Positions 1-9,491 of a DNA stretch of 34,953 bases are shown here, in pieces. This DNA is from Pseudomonadota bacterium (GTDB lineage: Bacteria; Pseudomonadota; Alphaproteobacteria; Sphingomonadales; Sphingomonadaceae), in contig CAUJJI010000142.1 of the NCBI GenBank assembly GCA_963205265.1, positions 1 through 34,953 on the forward strand, given 5' to 3'. The position numbers and the translations under genes were made by a program. Position 1 is the stretch's first letter. Each line of letters starts with the position of its first letter. Under the pieces are notes generated by a model. That model was given only the letters and a program-made list of their open reading frames with translations. It was not told the DNA's origin and made no database searches.

Positions 1-2010
1 CTGATCGGCGTCTATGACCTCGATATAAAGGTGGCGGGTATGCTGGCAGCGACGTTCTCGCTCTCGGCCAGCCTGTTCCGTGCCTACGGCGGCATCCTTT
101 CCGACAAATACGGAGCCAGGAAGGTCATGTATGCCACCTTCGGCGTTTCGATGATCTGCCTATTCATGCTGTCCTACCCGGCTACCGATTACACGATCCA
201 CGGGATCGAGGGGGACATTCGGTTTTCAACCTCGATGGGCCTGGTGCCGTTCGTTTTGACCGTCTTCGTGCTCGGCTTCTTCATGTCGCTCGGGAAGGCT
301 GCGGTCTTCAAGCACATCCCGGTCTATTACCCCGATCATGTCGGTTCGGTCGGCGGACTCGTCGGCATGGTCGGCGGGCTGGGCGGCTTTGTCCTGCCGA
401 TACTGTTCGGCGCAATGGCTGACCTGACAGGCATCTGGACGAGTTGCTTCATGGTGCTGTTCGGTCTGGTCGCCATCGCACTGGGCTGGATGCACATCGC
501 GATACGGCAGATGGAACAGAAGGCCAGCGGGATCGATGTGCGCAGCCTGCCGCAATTCCCGGAAATGGCATCGATCCACGACGAAGCCCGGCACGGGCGC
601 GTCGAACCCTCGAAAGTGCTCACCAGATGGCAACCGGAAGATCCGGGCTTCTGGGAGGAAACCGGCCAGCACATCGCCCGGCGCAACCTCACCATATCCA
701 TCCCGGCCCTGTTGCTTGCCTTCGCGGTCTGGATGGTCTGGTCCGTGGTGGTAGCGAAGCTTCCCCTCATCGGCTTTGCCTATACCACCGACCAGTTGTT
801 CTGGCTGGCCGCGCTGCCGGGACTGTCCGGCGCGACCTTCCGGATATTCTACAGCTTCATGGTGCCGATCTTCGGCGGCCGGCTGTGGACGACGCTGAGC
901 ACGGCCTCGCTGCTGATCCCGGCATTCGGGATCGGCTATGCGGTGCAGGATCCGAATACGCCTTACCTCATCTTTCTCACCCTTGCGCTGCTATGCGGCT
1001 TCGGCGGTGGCAACTTCGCCTCGTCGATGTCCAACATCGGCTTCTTTTTCCCCAAGGCACAGAAGGGCAACGCGCTGGCGCTCAACGGAGGCCTGGGCAA
1101 CCTCGGCGTTTCGGTGATGCAGTTCCTTGTGCCGATTGTCATCACTGCCAGCGTGTTTGGGGCACTTGGCGGTGATCCGCTGCCGTCGAGCGACGGTGGC
1201 CAGCTATGGCTGCAGAACGCAGGCTTCATCTGGGTGCCGTTCATCATCGCGTCCAGTCTGCTCGCCTGGTTCGGAATGAACGATATCGCCGATGCCAAGG
1301 CCAGCTTCGCCGAACAGGCGGTGATCTTCCAGCGCAAGCACAACTGGCTGATGTGCTGGCTTTATACCGGCACGTTCGGATCCTTCATCGGCTTTTCGGC
1401 CGGTTTGCCCTTGCTTGCAAAACAGCAGTTCCCGGATGTCGACGTGTTGAAATTCGTGTTCCTTGGCCCGCTGGTCGGCGCGTTGAGCCGGGCGGCGACC
1501 GGCTGGATCGCTGATCGCTTTGGCGGCGCGCGCGTCACTTTCTGGGTTTTCATCGGCATGATGCTGGGCACGCTGGGCGTGATGTATTTCCTTGAGGCGG
1601 GCAGTTTTGCCGGATTCCTGGGAATGTTCATCTTCATGTTCTTCGTCACAGGCGTCGGCAATTCCTCCACCTTCCAGATGATACCGGCGATTTCGCGCCT
1701 GGAAGTGCCGCGCTTGATGCCGCAGCTTTCACGCGCAGAGGCGACCCGCCAGGCGGAGAAGGAATCGGCGGCCATTGTCGGCTTCACCTCCGCCATCGCC
1801 GCCTACGGGGCGTTCTTCATCCCCAAGGCATTCGGGAGTTCCATTTCCGCCACGGGGTCGCCGATGGCAGCGCTGTGGGGCTTTCTGGCCTTCTACGTCA
1901 CCTGCGCGGCACTCACCTGGTTCGCCTATACCCGCAAGGGCGGGCTGCTGCACGACATCGAACGGGGCAAGGCCCCGGCAACATCTACTGCAATGGGAGC
2001 ACTCGCATGA
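1..2010 (+). CDS. narK: NarK1-NarK2 fused nitrate/nitrite transporter, 5' end outside window
   Basis: Inner-membrane MFS protein that imports nitrate and exchanges nitrate for nitrite. The frame is open from base 1, so the N-terminus is missing; the GTG at 31 is not a real start. About the first 200 visible residues are the end of a NarK1-type half, with the signature GKAAVFKHIP followed by a glycine-rich helix. A linker of about 60 residues leads into a complete second NarK half starting near WEETGQHIARRN. That half carries the substrate-site helix SGATFRIFYSF, the nitrate signature GNFASSMSNIGFFF and, in its second repeat, LSRAATGWIADRFGG and GNSSTFQMIPAI. Such 24-helix fusions are known from Paracoccus-type nar operons, where the first half is a proton/nitrate symporter and the second a nitrate/nitrite antiporter. 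The stop overlaps the narG start in ATGA, so translation is coupled. Family assignment is very secure; the fusion is seen only in part. Confidence 0.95.
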   Translation: MIGVYDLDIKVAGMLAATFSLSASLFRAYGGILSDKYGARKVMYATFGVSMICLFMLSYPATDYTIHGIEGDIRFSTSMGLVPFVLTVFVLGFFMSLGKAAVFKHIPVYYPDHVGSVGGLVGMVGGLGGFVLPILFGAMADLTGIWTSCFMVLFGLVAIALGWMHIAIRQMEQKASGIDVRSLPQFPEMASIHDEARHGRVEPSKVLTRWQPEDPGFWEETGQHIARRNLTISIPALLLAFAVWMVWSVVVAKLPLIGFAYTTDQLFWLAALPGLSGATFRIFYSFMVPIFGGRLWTTLSTASLLIPAFGIGYAVQDPNTPYLIFLTLALLCGFGGGNFASSMSNIGFFFPKAQKGNALALNGGLGNLGVSVMQFLVPIVITASVFGALGGDPLPSSDGGQLWLQNAGFIWVPFIIASSLLAWFGMNDIADAKASFAEQAVIFQRKHNWLMCWLYTGTFGSFIGFSAGLPLLAKQQFPDVDVLKFVFLGPLVGALSRAATGWIADRFGGARVTFWVFIGMMLGTLGVMYFLEAGSFAGFLGMFIFMFFVTGVGNSSTFQMIPAISRLEVPRLMPQLSRAEATRQAEKESAAIVGFTSAIAAYGAFFIPKAFGSSISATGSPMAALWGFLAFYVTCAALTWFAYTRKGGLLHDIERGKAPATSTAMGALA

Positions 2011-5000
2011 GCCATCTGCTCGACCGCCTGACCTTCTTCCGCCAGAAGAAGGAGGCCTTCTCCGACGGTCACGGTGTCACGACCGCGGAGTCTCGTGACT
2101 GGGAGGATGGTTATCGCAAGCGCTGGCAGCACGACAAGATCGTGCGCTCAACCCACGGCGTGAACTGCACCGGCTCGTGTTCATGGAAGATCTACGTCAA
2201 GGGCGGGATCATCACCTGGGAAACCCAGCAGACCGACTATCCGCGCACCCGCCCGGAATTGCCCAATCACGAGCCGCGCGGCTGCCCGCGCGGGGCGAGT
2301 TATTCGTGGTACATCTATTCGGCGCAGAGACTTAAGTACCCGATGGTGCGCAAGCGGCTGGTAAAGCTCTGGCGCGAAGCGCGCGCCAAGCTGTCACCGG
2401 TCGCGGCCTGGGCCTCGATCCAGAACGATCCGGTTGCCCGCAAGAGCTATACCGCGATCCGCGGCCACGGCGGCTTCGTCCGTTCGACCTGGGACGAGGT
2501 GAACGAGATCATCGCCGCAGCCAATGCCTACACGGCAAGGACATACGGACCCGACCGGGTGATCGGCTTTTCGCCAATCCCCGCCATGTCGATGGTCAGC
2601 TATGCGGCGGGATCGCGCTACCTCTCACTGCTGGGCGGGACCTGCATGTCGTTCTACGACTGGTATTGCGATCTGCCGCCCGCGAGCCCGATGACCTGGG
2701 GCGAACAGACCGACGTTCCCGAAAGTGCCGACTGGTATAATGCCGGCTTCCTGATGCTGTGGGGTTCGAACGTGCCGCAGACGCGCACGCCCGATGCCCA
2801 CTTCATGACCGAGGCGCGCTATCGCGGCGCCAAGCTCGCGGTGGTCTCGCCCGATTATGCCGAAGCGACCAAGTTTGCCGACCTGTGGCTGAACCCCAAG
2901 GCCGGGACCGACGCGGCGCTGGCGCTGGCCATGGGCCATGTGATCCTGCGGGAGTTCCACCTGGATCGCCAGGTGCCCTATTTCGAGGATTACTGCCGCC
3001 GCTACTCGGACATGCCAATGCTGGTCCGGCTGGTGGAAAAGAACGGCCAATTCGTTCCTGACCGACTGCTGCGCGCCAGTGACTTTGCCGGGAGCCTTGG
3101 CGAGACCAACAACCCCGAATGGAAGCCAGTGGCGATCGATGAGGTCAGCGACGCAGTCGTCGCTCCCACCGGTTCGGCGGGCTTCCGCTGGGGCGAGCAG
3201 GGCAAATGGAACCTCGACGAGCAGGATGGCCAGGGCAGTTCGGTCAAGCTGCGTTTGACCGCGATACTCGATCAGGATCACGACGAGGTGGCCGATGTCG
3301 CCTTCCCCTATTTCGGGAATCGCGAGCATGATTATTTCGAAGGTACGGATCATCCTGACGTACTGGTGAAACGCGTGCCGGTACGCGAACTGGAACTGGC
3401 CGATGGCCGCGCTTACGCGGCGACGGTGTTTGATCTGCTGTGCGCTAACTACGGTCTCGACCGAGGGCTGGGCGGTCGACACGTCGCGCGCGACTATGAC
3501 GACATGACCCCTTACACGCCCGCCTGGGCTGAAAAGATCACCGGTATTCCCGCCGATCACATCGTCACTGTCGCACGCGAATTTGCCGCCAACGCCGAGG
3601 CGACGAACGGCAAGTCGATGGTGATCCTGGGGGCGGGGCTCAACCATTGGTATCACATGGACATGAACTACCGGGGGATCATCAATCTCCTGGTGATGTG
3701 CGGCTGCATCGGCAAGTCAGGCGGCGGCTGGGCGCATTATGTGGGCCAGGAAAAGCTGCGTCCGCAGACGGGCTGGCTGCCGCTGGCCTTCGGGCTGGAC
3801 TGGAGCCGCCCGCCGCGGCAGATGAACTCGACCAGCTTCTTTTATGCGCACACCGACCAGTGGCGCTACGAGACGCTGGGCGTGGAAGAAATCCTCTCTC
3901 CCACCGCGCCCGATGGCGACTGGGACGCCAGCCTGATCGATTACAACGTGCGGGCCGAACGCATGGGCTGGCTGCCATCTGCGCCGCAGCTAAAGACCAA
4001 CCCACTGGACGTCGGCAAGGCGATCAATGCCTCGGGCAAGGTGGCGAAGGACTACGTTGCTGCTGCGCTGAAGTCCGGCGAGCTCGAAATGTCGTGCTTC
4101 GATCCTGACGATCCGGCCAACTGGCCGCGCAACATGTTCGTCTGGCGCTCGAACCTGCTTGGCTCGTCGGGCAAGGGTCACGAATATTTCCTCAAGCACC
4201 TGCTTGGCACCGCGCACGGCGTGCAGGGCAAGGATCTGGGCGAGATGGGCCACCAGAAGCCCAAGGACGTGAAATGGCACGACGAAGCACCCAAGGGAAA
4301 GCTTGACCTGCTGGTCACGCTCGACTTCCGCATGTCGACCACCTGCGTCTATTCCGACATCGTCCTGCCGACCGCCAGTTGGTACGAAAAGGACGATCTC
4401 AACACGTCCGACATGCACCCCTTTATCCACCCGCTGTCGGCTGCCGTCGATCCGGTGTGGGAATCGCGCAGCGACTGGGACATCTACAAGGGGATCGCCA
4501 AGACCTTTTCCGAGATCGCTCCGGAAGTTCTGGGGGTGGAAGATGATGTCGTGCTGGTCCCGATCCAGCACGATACCGCGAATGAAATTGCCCAGCCATT
4601 CGATGTAGCGGACTGGGGCTTGGGGCAGGTCGAACCCATTCCGGGCAAGACCATGGCCAATGTCGCGGTGGTGACGCGCGATTATCCAAACCTCTACAAG
4701 CACTTCACTGCGCTTGGTCCGCTGATGGAAAAGCTCGGCAATGGCGGCAAGGGCATTGCCTGGAACACCGAGCGGGAGGTGGAAAACCTGCGCAAGCTCA
4801 ATGGCGTCGTTACCGAAGAAGGGCCGAGCAAGGGCATGGCGCGGATCGACACCGCAATCGATGCGGCCGAGGTGGTGCTGATGCTGGCGCCTGAAACCAA
4901 CGGCGAGGTTGCGGTCAAGGCTTGGAACGCGCTGTCTCTGAACACCGGGCGTGCCCACGCTCACCTGGCCTTGCCCAAGGAAGACGAGAAAATCCGCTTC

Positions 5001-5744
5001 CGCGATATCCAGGCGCAGCCGAGGAAGATTATCTCGTCGCCCACCTGGTCCGGCATCGAGAGCGAGCATGTCTGCTACAACGCAGGGTACACCAATGTCC
5101 ACGAACTGATCCCCTGGCGCACCCTGACTGGACGGCAGCAGCTGTACCAGGATCACAAGTGGATGCTGGCCTTTGGGGAAGGGCTGTGCGTCTATCGCCC
5201 GCCTATCGACACCAAGGCAGTCAAGCCCATGCTTGAACAGGCGGCAGGGCAGAAGCACGTGGTGCTCAACTTCATCACTCCGCACCAGAAATGGGGCATT
5301 CATTCCACCTATACCGACAACCAGCTGATGCTGACGCTGTCTCGCGGCGGGCCGATCGTCTGGATGAGCGAAGTGGATGCGGCCAAGGCAGGCCTGATCG
5401 ACAACGACTGGGTGGAAACCTTCAACTCCAACGGCGCGCTGGTCGCCCGCGTGGTGGTTTCCCAGCGCATGAAGGAAGGCACGCTGTTCATGTATCATGC
5501 GCAGGAAAAAATCGTGAACATGCCCGGTTCGCCGCTGACCGGTCAGCGCGGCGGCATTCACAATTCGGTGACCCGCGCGATCGTGAAGCCGACCCATATG
5601 ATCGGGGGCTATGTGCAGCAGAGCTATGGCTTCAATTATTATGGTACGGTCGGTTCCAATCGGGATGAATTCGTGATCGTTCGCAAGCTTGAAAAGGTCG
5701 ACTGGCTGGAAGAAGCCTTGGCCGAAGGGGAGACCTTGGCATGA
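2007..5744 (+). CDS. narG: Respiratory nitrate reductase alpha subunit NarG
   Basis: Catalytic molybdenum bis-MGD subunit that reduces nitrate to nitrite on the cytoplasmic side of the membrane, using quinol electrons from NarHI. The 1245-residue product is almost the same length as E. coli NarG (1247). The unusual FS0 cluster ligands are visible as His50, Cys54, Cys58 (HGVNCTGSC) and Cys93 (RGCPRG). The Mo ligand aspartate is Asp222 in YDWYCDLPPASP, followed by TWGEQTDVPESADWYN. The start is the ATG inside the narK stop (ATGA); the open frame extends further upstream but there it overlaps narK heavily, so the internal ATG giving MSHLLDRLTFF is the natural start. No signal peptide is present, as expected for Nar rather than periplasmic Nap. 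The stop overlaps narH, again in ATGA. All key residues are present, so the enzyme should be active. Confidence 0.98.
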   Translation: MSHLLDRLTFFRQKKEAFSDGHGVTTAESRDWEDGYRKRWQHDKIVRSTHGVNCTGSCSWKIYVKGGIITWETQQTDYPRTRPELPNHEPRGCPRGASYSWYIYSAQRLKYPMVRKRLVKLWREARAKLSPVAAWASIQNDPVARKSYTAIRGHGGFVRSTWDEVNEIIAAANAYTARTYGPDRVIGFSPIPAMSMVSYAAGSRYLSLLGGTCMSFYDWYCDLPPASPMTWGEQTDVPESADWYNAGFLMLWGSNVPQTRTPDAHFMTEARYRGAKLAVVSPDYAEATKFADLWLNPKAGTDAALALAMGHVILREFHLDRQVPYFEDYCRRYSDMPMLVRLVEKNGQFVPDRLLRASDFAGSLGETNNPEWKPVAIDEVSDAVVAPTGSAGFRWGEQGKWNLDEQDGQGSSVKLRLTAILDQDHDEVADVAFPYFGNREHDYFEGTDHPDVLVKRVPVRELELADGRAYAATVFDLLCANYGLDRGLGGRHVARDYDDMTPYTPAWAEKITGIPADHIVTVAREFAANAEATNGKSMVILGAGLNHWYHMDMNYRGIINLLVMCGCIGKSGGGWAHYVGQEKLRPQTGWLPLAFGLDWSRPPRQMNSTSFFYAHTDQWRYETLGVEEILSPTAPDGDWDASLIDYNVRAERMGWLPSAPQLKTNPLDVGKAINASGKVAKDYVAAALKSGELEMSCFDPDDPANWPRNMFVWRSNLLGSSGKGHEYFLKHLLGTAHGVQGKDLGEMGHQKPKDVKWHDEAPKGKLDLLVTLDFRMSTTCVYSDIVLPTASWYEKDDLNTSDMHPFIHPLSAAVDPVWESRSDWDIYKGIAKTFSEIAPEVLGVEDDVVLVPIQHDTANEIAQPFDVADWGLGQVEPIPGKTMANVAVVTRDYPNLYKHFTALGPLMEKLGNGGKGIAWNTEREVENLRKLNGVVTEEGPSKGMARIDTAIDAAEVVLMLAPETNGEVAVKAWNALSLNTGRAHAHLALPKEDEKIRFRDIQAQPRKIISSPTWSGIESEHVCYNAGYTNVHELIPWRTLTGRQQLYQDHKWMLAFGEGLCVYRPPIDTKAVKPMLEQAAGQKHVVLNFITPHQKWGIHSTYTDNQLMLTLSRGGPIVWMSEVDAAKAGLIDNDWVETFNSNGALVARVVVSQRMKEGTLFMYHAQEKIVNMPGSPLTGQRGGIHNSVTRAIVKPTHMIGGYVQQSYGFNYYGTVGSNRDEFVIVRKLEKVDWLEEALAEGETLA

Positions 5745-7264
5745 AAGTCCGCGCCCAGATCGGTAAGGTACTGAACCTCGACAAGTGCATCGGCTGCCAC
5801 ACCTGTTCGGTTACCTGCAAGAACGTGTGGACCAGCCGCGAAGGCATGGAATACGCCTGGTTCAACAATGTCGAGACCAAGCCCGGTATCGGCTATCCCA
5901 AGGACTGGGAAAACCAGAAGCGTTGGAATGGCGGTTGGGATCTGCGGCACGGGCGGCTGCAGCCCCGCATGGGCGGGAAGTGGCGGCTGCTGGCGAAGAT
6001 TTTCGCCAATCCCGATCTGCCCGAAATCGACGACTATTACGAACCTTTCACGTTCGATTACGGCCATTTGCAGACGGCGGGCGAAAGCAAGGCATTCCCT
6101 ACTGCGCGGCCGCGCAGCCTGATTTCCGGCGAACGGATGGAGAAGATCACCGGCGGCCCGAACTGGGAGGAAATCCTCGGCGGGGAGTTTTCCAAGCGCT
6201 CGGAAGATTACAATTTCGAAGGTGTGCAGAAGGAAATGTACGGCCAGTTCGAAAACACCTTCATGATGTACCTGCCCAGGCTATGCGAACACTGTCTCAA
6301 TCCCACCTGCGTCGCGGCCTGTCCCTCCGGCTCGATCTACAAGCGGGAGGAGGACGGCATCGTCCTGATCGATCAGGAAAAATGTCGGGGCTGGCGCATG
6401 TGCGTCTCCGGTTGTCCCTACAAGAAGATCTACTTCAACTGGAAAACCGGCAAGAGCGAGAAATGCATCTTCTGCTATCCGCGCATCGAGGCCGGCCAGC
6501 CGACCGTCTGTTCCGAAACCTGCGTCGGGCGCATCCGATATCTGGGTGTGATGTTGTATGATGCAGACCGGATCGAGGAAGCGGCGAGCGCCGAAAATGT
6601 CGAGGACCTGTATCAGGCCCAGCTCGATATTTTCCTGGATCCGCACGATCCGGCGGTGATCGCACAGGCGAGGGCCGACGGCGTGCCGGAAAATTGGTTG
6701 GAAGCCGCCCGTCACTCGCCGGTGTGGAAGATGGCGATGGAATGGAAAGTCGCTTTTCCGCTTCATCCCGAATACCGCACCTTGCCGATGGTCTGGTATG
6801 TCCCGCCGCTTTCACCGATCAGCGCGGCTGCGAATGCGGGGCAGATGTCCGTCAACAACGGCATGCCGGATATCCGCTCCTTGCGCATCCCGCTGAAGTA
6901 TCTGGCCAACCTGCTGACCGCCGGGGACGAGGAGCCGATCGCCGTCTGCCTGGAACGGATGCTGGCTATGCGTGCTTATATGCGGGCCAAGACCGTGCAT
7001 GGTGTGATCGACGAAGCCATTGCGGAGCAGGTCGGGCTGACCGGCGCCCAGATCGACGACATGTACCATGTGATGGCCATCGCCAATTACGAGGACAGGT
7101 TCGTCATCCCCACCGGCCACCGCGAGGATGCCGAGGATATGTTTGAAGAGCGCGGCGGCTGCGGCTTCTCGTTCGGCAATGGCTGTTCGAGCGGCACCAG
7201 CAGCACAAACCTGTTCGGGGTACCTGCACGCAAGAAGCTGCAAACCCCGTCGGAGGTGTTCTGA
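5741..7264 (+). CDS. narH: Respiratory nitrate reductase beta subunit NarH
   Basis: Iron-sulfur electron-transfer subunit linking the NarI haems to NarG. The 507-residue protein has four ferredoxin-type cysteine groups: C16, C19, C22, C26 in CIGCHTCSVTCKNVW; C182, C185, C190, C194 in CEHCLNPTCVAAC; C215, W218, C221 in CRGWRMCVSGCPYKK; and a last group in KCIFCYPRIEAGQPTVCSETC. The tryptophan in CRGWRMC stands where a fourth cysteine would be and is the NarH hallmark that yields one 3Fe-4S centre beside three 4Fe-4S centres. The start ATG overlaps the narG stop, and the stop overlaps narJ by one base (TGATG). The C-terminus is rich in Gly, Ser and Cys (CGFSFGNGCSSG), as in other NarH proteins. 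Confidence 0.98.
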   Translation: MKVRAQIGKVLNLDKCIGCHTCSVTCKNVWTSREGMEYAWFNNVETKPGIGYPKDWENQKRWNGGWDLRHGRLQPRMGGKWRLLAKIFANPDLPEIDDYYEPFTFDYGHLQTAGESKAFPTARPRSLISGERMEKITGGPNWEEILGGEFSKRSEDYNFEGVQKEMYGQFENTFMMYLPRLCEHCLNPTCVAACPSGSIYKREEDGIVLIDQEKCRGWRMCVSGCPYKKIYFNWKTGKSEKCIFCYPRIEAGQPTVCSETCVGRIRYLGVMLYDADRIEEAASAENVEDLYQAQLDIFLDPHDPAVIAQARADGVPENWLEAARHSPVWKMAMEWKVAFPLHPEYRTLPMVWYVPPLSPISAAANAGQMSVNNGMPDIRSLRIPLKYLANLLTAGDEEPIAVCLERMLAMRAYMRAKTVHGVIDEAIAEQVGLTGAQIDDMYHVMAIANYEDRFVIPTGHREDAEDMFEERGGCGFSFGNGCSSGTSSTNLFGVPARKKLQTPSEVF

Positions 7265-7962
7265 TGCGCCACACGTTACTCATCTTGTCACACCTGCTGC
7301 GCTATCCTTGCGAAGAAGTGCAGCAGGCTGCCCCTGAACTGGTGATGGCCCTCGAACTCGATGGTGTGCTGGAGAGCAGCCAGATCGAAGAGGTCAAACC
7401 ACTTGTCCAATCGCTGATCGATGAGGAACTGCTCGATCTGCAGGAAGGCTATACTTCGCTTTTCGACCGAGGCAGGGCGTTATCGCTGCACCTGTTCGAG
7501 CATGTCCATGGCGAAAGCCGTGATCGTGGTCAGGCCATGGTCGACTTGCGCGATCGCTATGAGGCTCAAGGGCTGGAGATCACGGCCAACGAACTGCCCG
7601 ATTACCTGCCGCTTTTCCTGGAATACCTCTCGGTCCTGCCGCCTGCACAAGCGGCTGAAGAACTGGCGCAGCCGGGCGTGATCATTGCCGCGCTGGCGCA
7701 GCGTCTGGAGGAGAAGGCTACGCCCTACGCCGCGCCGATGCGCCTGCTGGCCGAACTTGCCGGGGTAGAGACGGCAAGCCTTGAACTCGCTCCTGCCGAC
7801 AACCCCGACGATCTGGCGGCGCTCGACGCCGCATGGGAGGAAGAACAGGTGCGGTTTGATGTACCGGTCGCTCCTGACGCGGCGGCGCCTTGTCCGCAGG
7901 TTGCCGAGATTGTTGCCCGTTTCGCCGAACCGCAACCGTCCGCAGCCGTGAGGAGGAACTGA
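7264..7962 (+). CDS. narJ: Nitrate reductase molybdenum cofactor assembly chaperone NarJ
   Basis: Cytoplasmic system-specific chaperone of the TorD/DmsD family that holds NarGH until cofactor insertion and membrane docking to NarI are finished. It is not part of the mature enzyme. The 232-residue product matches the family length. Recognisable segments are HTLLILSHLLRYP at the N-terminus, LQEGYTSLFDRGRALSLHLFEHVHGESRDRGQAM in the middle and ELPDYLPLFLEYLS, all typical of NarJ. The C-terminus is acidic and proline/alanine-rich and probably disordered. The start ATG shares one base with the narH stop. A strong AGGAGGA ribosome-binding site for narI lies at its very end (7951-7957). Confidence 0.96.
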   Translation: MRHTLLILSHLLRYPCEEVQQAAPELVMALELDGVLESSQIEEVKPLVQSLIDEELLDLQEGYTSLFDRGRALSLHLFEHVHGESRDRGQAMVDLRDRYEAQGLEITANELPDYLPLFLEYLSVLPPAQAAEELAQPGVIIAALAQRLEEKATPYAAPMRLLAELAGVETASLELAPADNPDDLAALDAAWEEEQVRFDVPVAPDAAAPCPQVAEIVARFAEPQPSAAVRRN

Positions 7963-7963
7963 C

Positions 7964-8671
7964 ATGTCGGATTATTTCAACCACTTGCTGTTCGGCATCT
8001 ATCCCTATATTGCGCTCGCCACCCTGGCGGTTGGATCGATTATCCGCTTCGACCGCGAACCCTATTCCTGGCGGGCCGGTTCAAGCCAGTTGCTGCGGCG
8101 CAAGCAACTGATGTGGGGTTCGATCCTGTTTCACCTGGGCGTTCTGGTCGTATTCTTCGGGCATGTTTTCGGACTGCTGGTGCCCATCTGGATTTTCGAC
8201 AGCCTGCAAGTGAAGCATGAATGGAAACAGGCACTTGCCGTGGCGGCTGGCGGCGTTGCCGGCGTAATTTCTTTCATTGGCGCCAGCATGCTGCTGCATC
8301 GCCGCCTGTTCGATCCACGGATCAGGGCGAATTCCACCTTTGCCGATACGGGGATCATTCTCCTGCTATGGCTGCAGCTTGCCCTCGGGCTGGCGACCAT
8401 CCCGATCTCGCTGAGCCACATGGACGGCGAACAGATGGTTCGCTTCATGTCGTGGGCCAACGGGATTTTCACTTTCAACCCGACCTCATCCCTCTTTCTT
8501 GATGGGTCGCACTGGATTTTCCGCATCCACATTTTCCTGGGTCTGACGATCTTTCTGCTGTTTCCCTTTACCCGCCTGGTACACATGCTGTCGGCGCCGG
8601 TGCGCTATATCTGGCGCCCCGGATACCAGATCGTGCGTTCGCGCAAGGCGGCGGCGCTGCACAATGGTTGA
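7964..8671 (+). CDS. narI: Respiratory nitrate reductase gamma subunit NarI (cytochrome b)
   Basis: Membrane dihaem cytochrome b that oxidises quinol at the periplasmic side and anchors NarGH. The 235-residue protein has five predicted membrane helices. Four haem-ligand histidines can be placed: His57 and His67 in the helix FHLGVLVVFFGHVFG, and His189 and His207 in IFRIHIFLGLTIFLLFPFTRLVHMLS. They correspond to His56, His66, His187 and His205 of E. coli NarI. The ATG is one base after the narJ stop and is served by AGGAGGA at 7951-7957. The 3' end overlaps the next gene by 8 bases. Confidence 0.97.
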   Translation: MSDYFNHLLFGIYPYIALATLAVGSIIRFDREPYSWRAGSSQLLRRKQLMWGSILFHLGVLVVFFGHVFGLLVPIWIFDSLQVKHEWKQALAVAAGGVAGVISFIGASMLLHRRLFDPRIRANSTFADTGIILLLWLQLALGLATIPISLSHMDGEQMVRFMSWANGIFTFNPTSSLFLDGSHWIFRIHIFLGLTIFLLFPFTRLVHMLSAPVRYIWRPGYQIVRSRKAAALHNG

Positions 8672-9476
8672 CGGGGTCTTCAAGGAGCGCCTGATTGTCA
8701 ACGGGCGGGAAATCCCGGCTGATGCGATAGCAGCCGAGGCGCAGCACCATCCTGCACCCGACGCCGTCAGCGCCTGGCAGGCGGCGGCCGAGGCGCTGGC
8801 GATACGCCAGCTCCTGCTGGATGAGGCCGACCGGCTGGGGATCGAAGGGTCGTCATCGACTGACGACGAGGGGCGTCCGCTGACGCCGGAGGAAGCGCGG
8901 ATCGAGGCGCTGCTGGCGGCAGAGGTGCAGACGCCCCAGGCAGACGAAGCAACAGCGCGCCGGTTCTACGATACACATCGCGAACGGTTCCGTTCGGCCC
9001 CGCTGGTCGAGGCGGAACACATCCTGTTCGCTGCTTCGCCTGATGATACGCTGGCCTGCGGGCTGGCAACCGGGGATGCGCGCATGGCCATTCGCCGCCT
9101 GCAGGCGGAACCGGCCGACTTCGCCGAACTGGCCAGGAAGCATTCTGGCTGCCCCTCCAAGGAGCAAGGCGGCAATCTCGGCCAGATCGGGCCGGGCCAG
9201 ACAGTGGCGGAATTTGAGCAGGCGCTTTTTGCCCTGGGCGAAGGCGAATTGTGTCCCGAGCCGGTGAAAACCCGCTTCGGTGTTCACGTGATCCGGGCGG
9301 GACGTCGCTTGGAGCCGCGTCAACTCCCGTTCGAAATGGTGCAGCAGCGCATTGCCGATTACCTTGAAGAAGCAAGTTGGCGGCGCGCGATCGCACAATA
9401 TGTTGCCATCCTTGCTGGCCAGGGGGAAATCAGCGGCGTGGCGCTGGGAGATGCTCAGGGAGCACTGGTGCAATAG
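8664..9476 (+). CDS. PpiC/parvulin-type peptidyl-prolyl cis-trans isomerase of the nar operon
   Basis: Predicted folding catalyst (270 residues). The N-terminal ~100 residues are helical and NifM/SurA-like. A parvulin domain follows at about residues 112-215, with EAEHILFAA, then ADFAELARKHSGCPSKEQGGNLGQIGPGQTV and FALGEGELCPEPVKTRFGVHVIRA, all canonical rotamase segments. No signal peptide or membrane helix is visible, so it is probably cytoplasmic. It is the last gene of the nar operon and overlaps narI by 8 bases. A PpiC-type gene also follows narI in Pseudomonas aeruginosa. Its likely role is NarGHI maturation, though its exact client is not established. The stop lies only 15 bases from the convergent CBS-BON gene, and no clear hairpin terminator is seen there. 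Confidence 0.92.
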   Translation: MVDGVFKERLIVNGREIPADAIAAEAQHHPAPDAVSAWQAAAEALAIRQLLLDEADRLGIEGSSSTDDEGRPLTPEEARIEALLAAEVQTPQADEATARRFYDTHRERFRSAPLVEAEHILFAASPDDTLACGLATGDARMAIRRLQAEPADFAELARKHSGCPSKEQGGNLGQIGPGQTVAEFEQALFALGEGELCPEPVKTRFGVHVIRAGRRLEPRQLPFEMVQQRIADYLEEASWRRAIAQYVAILAGQGEISGVALGDAQGALVQ

Positions 9477-9491
9477 CCCACCGGGCTCACC

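Noticed and set aside
1875..2006. Upstream extension of narG into narK
   Set aside because: NarG homology begins at the ATG at 2007, and the extension lies entirely within narK coding sequence.
3990..5597. 535-codon minus-strand frame opposite narG
   Set aside because: Antisense shadow of a highly conserved gene; no recognisable domain.
9477..9491. Terminator between ppiC and the CBS-BON gene
   Set aside because: Only 15 bases with no hairpin or T-run.
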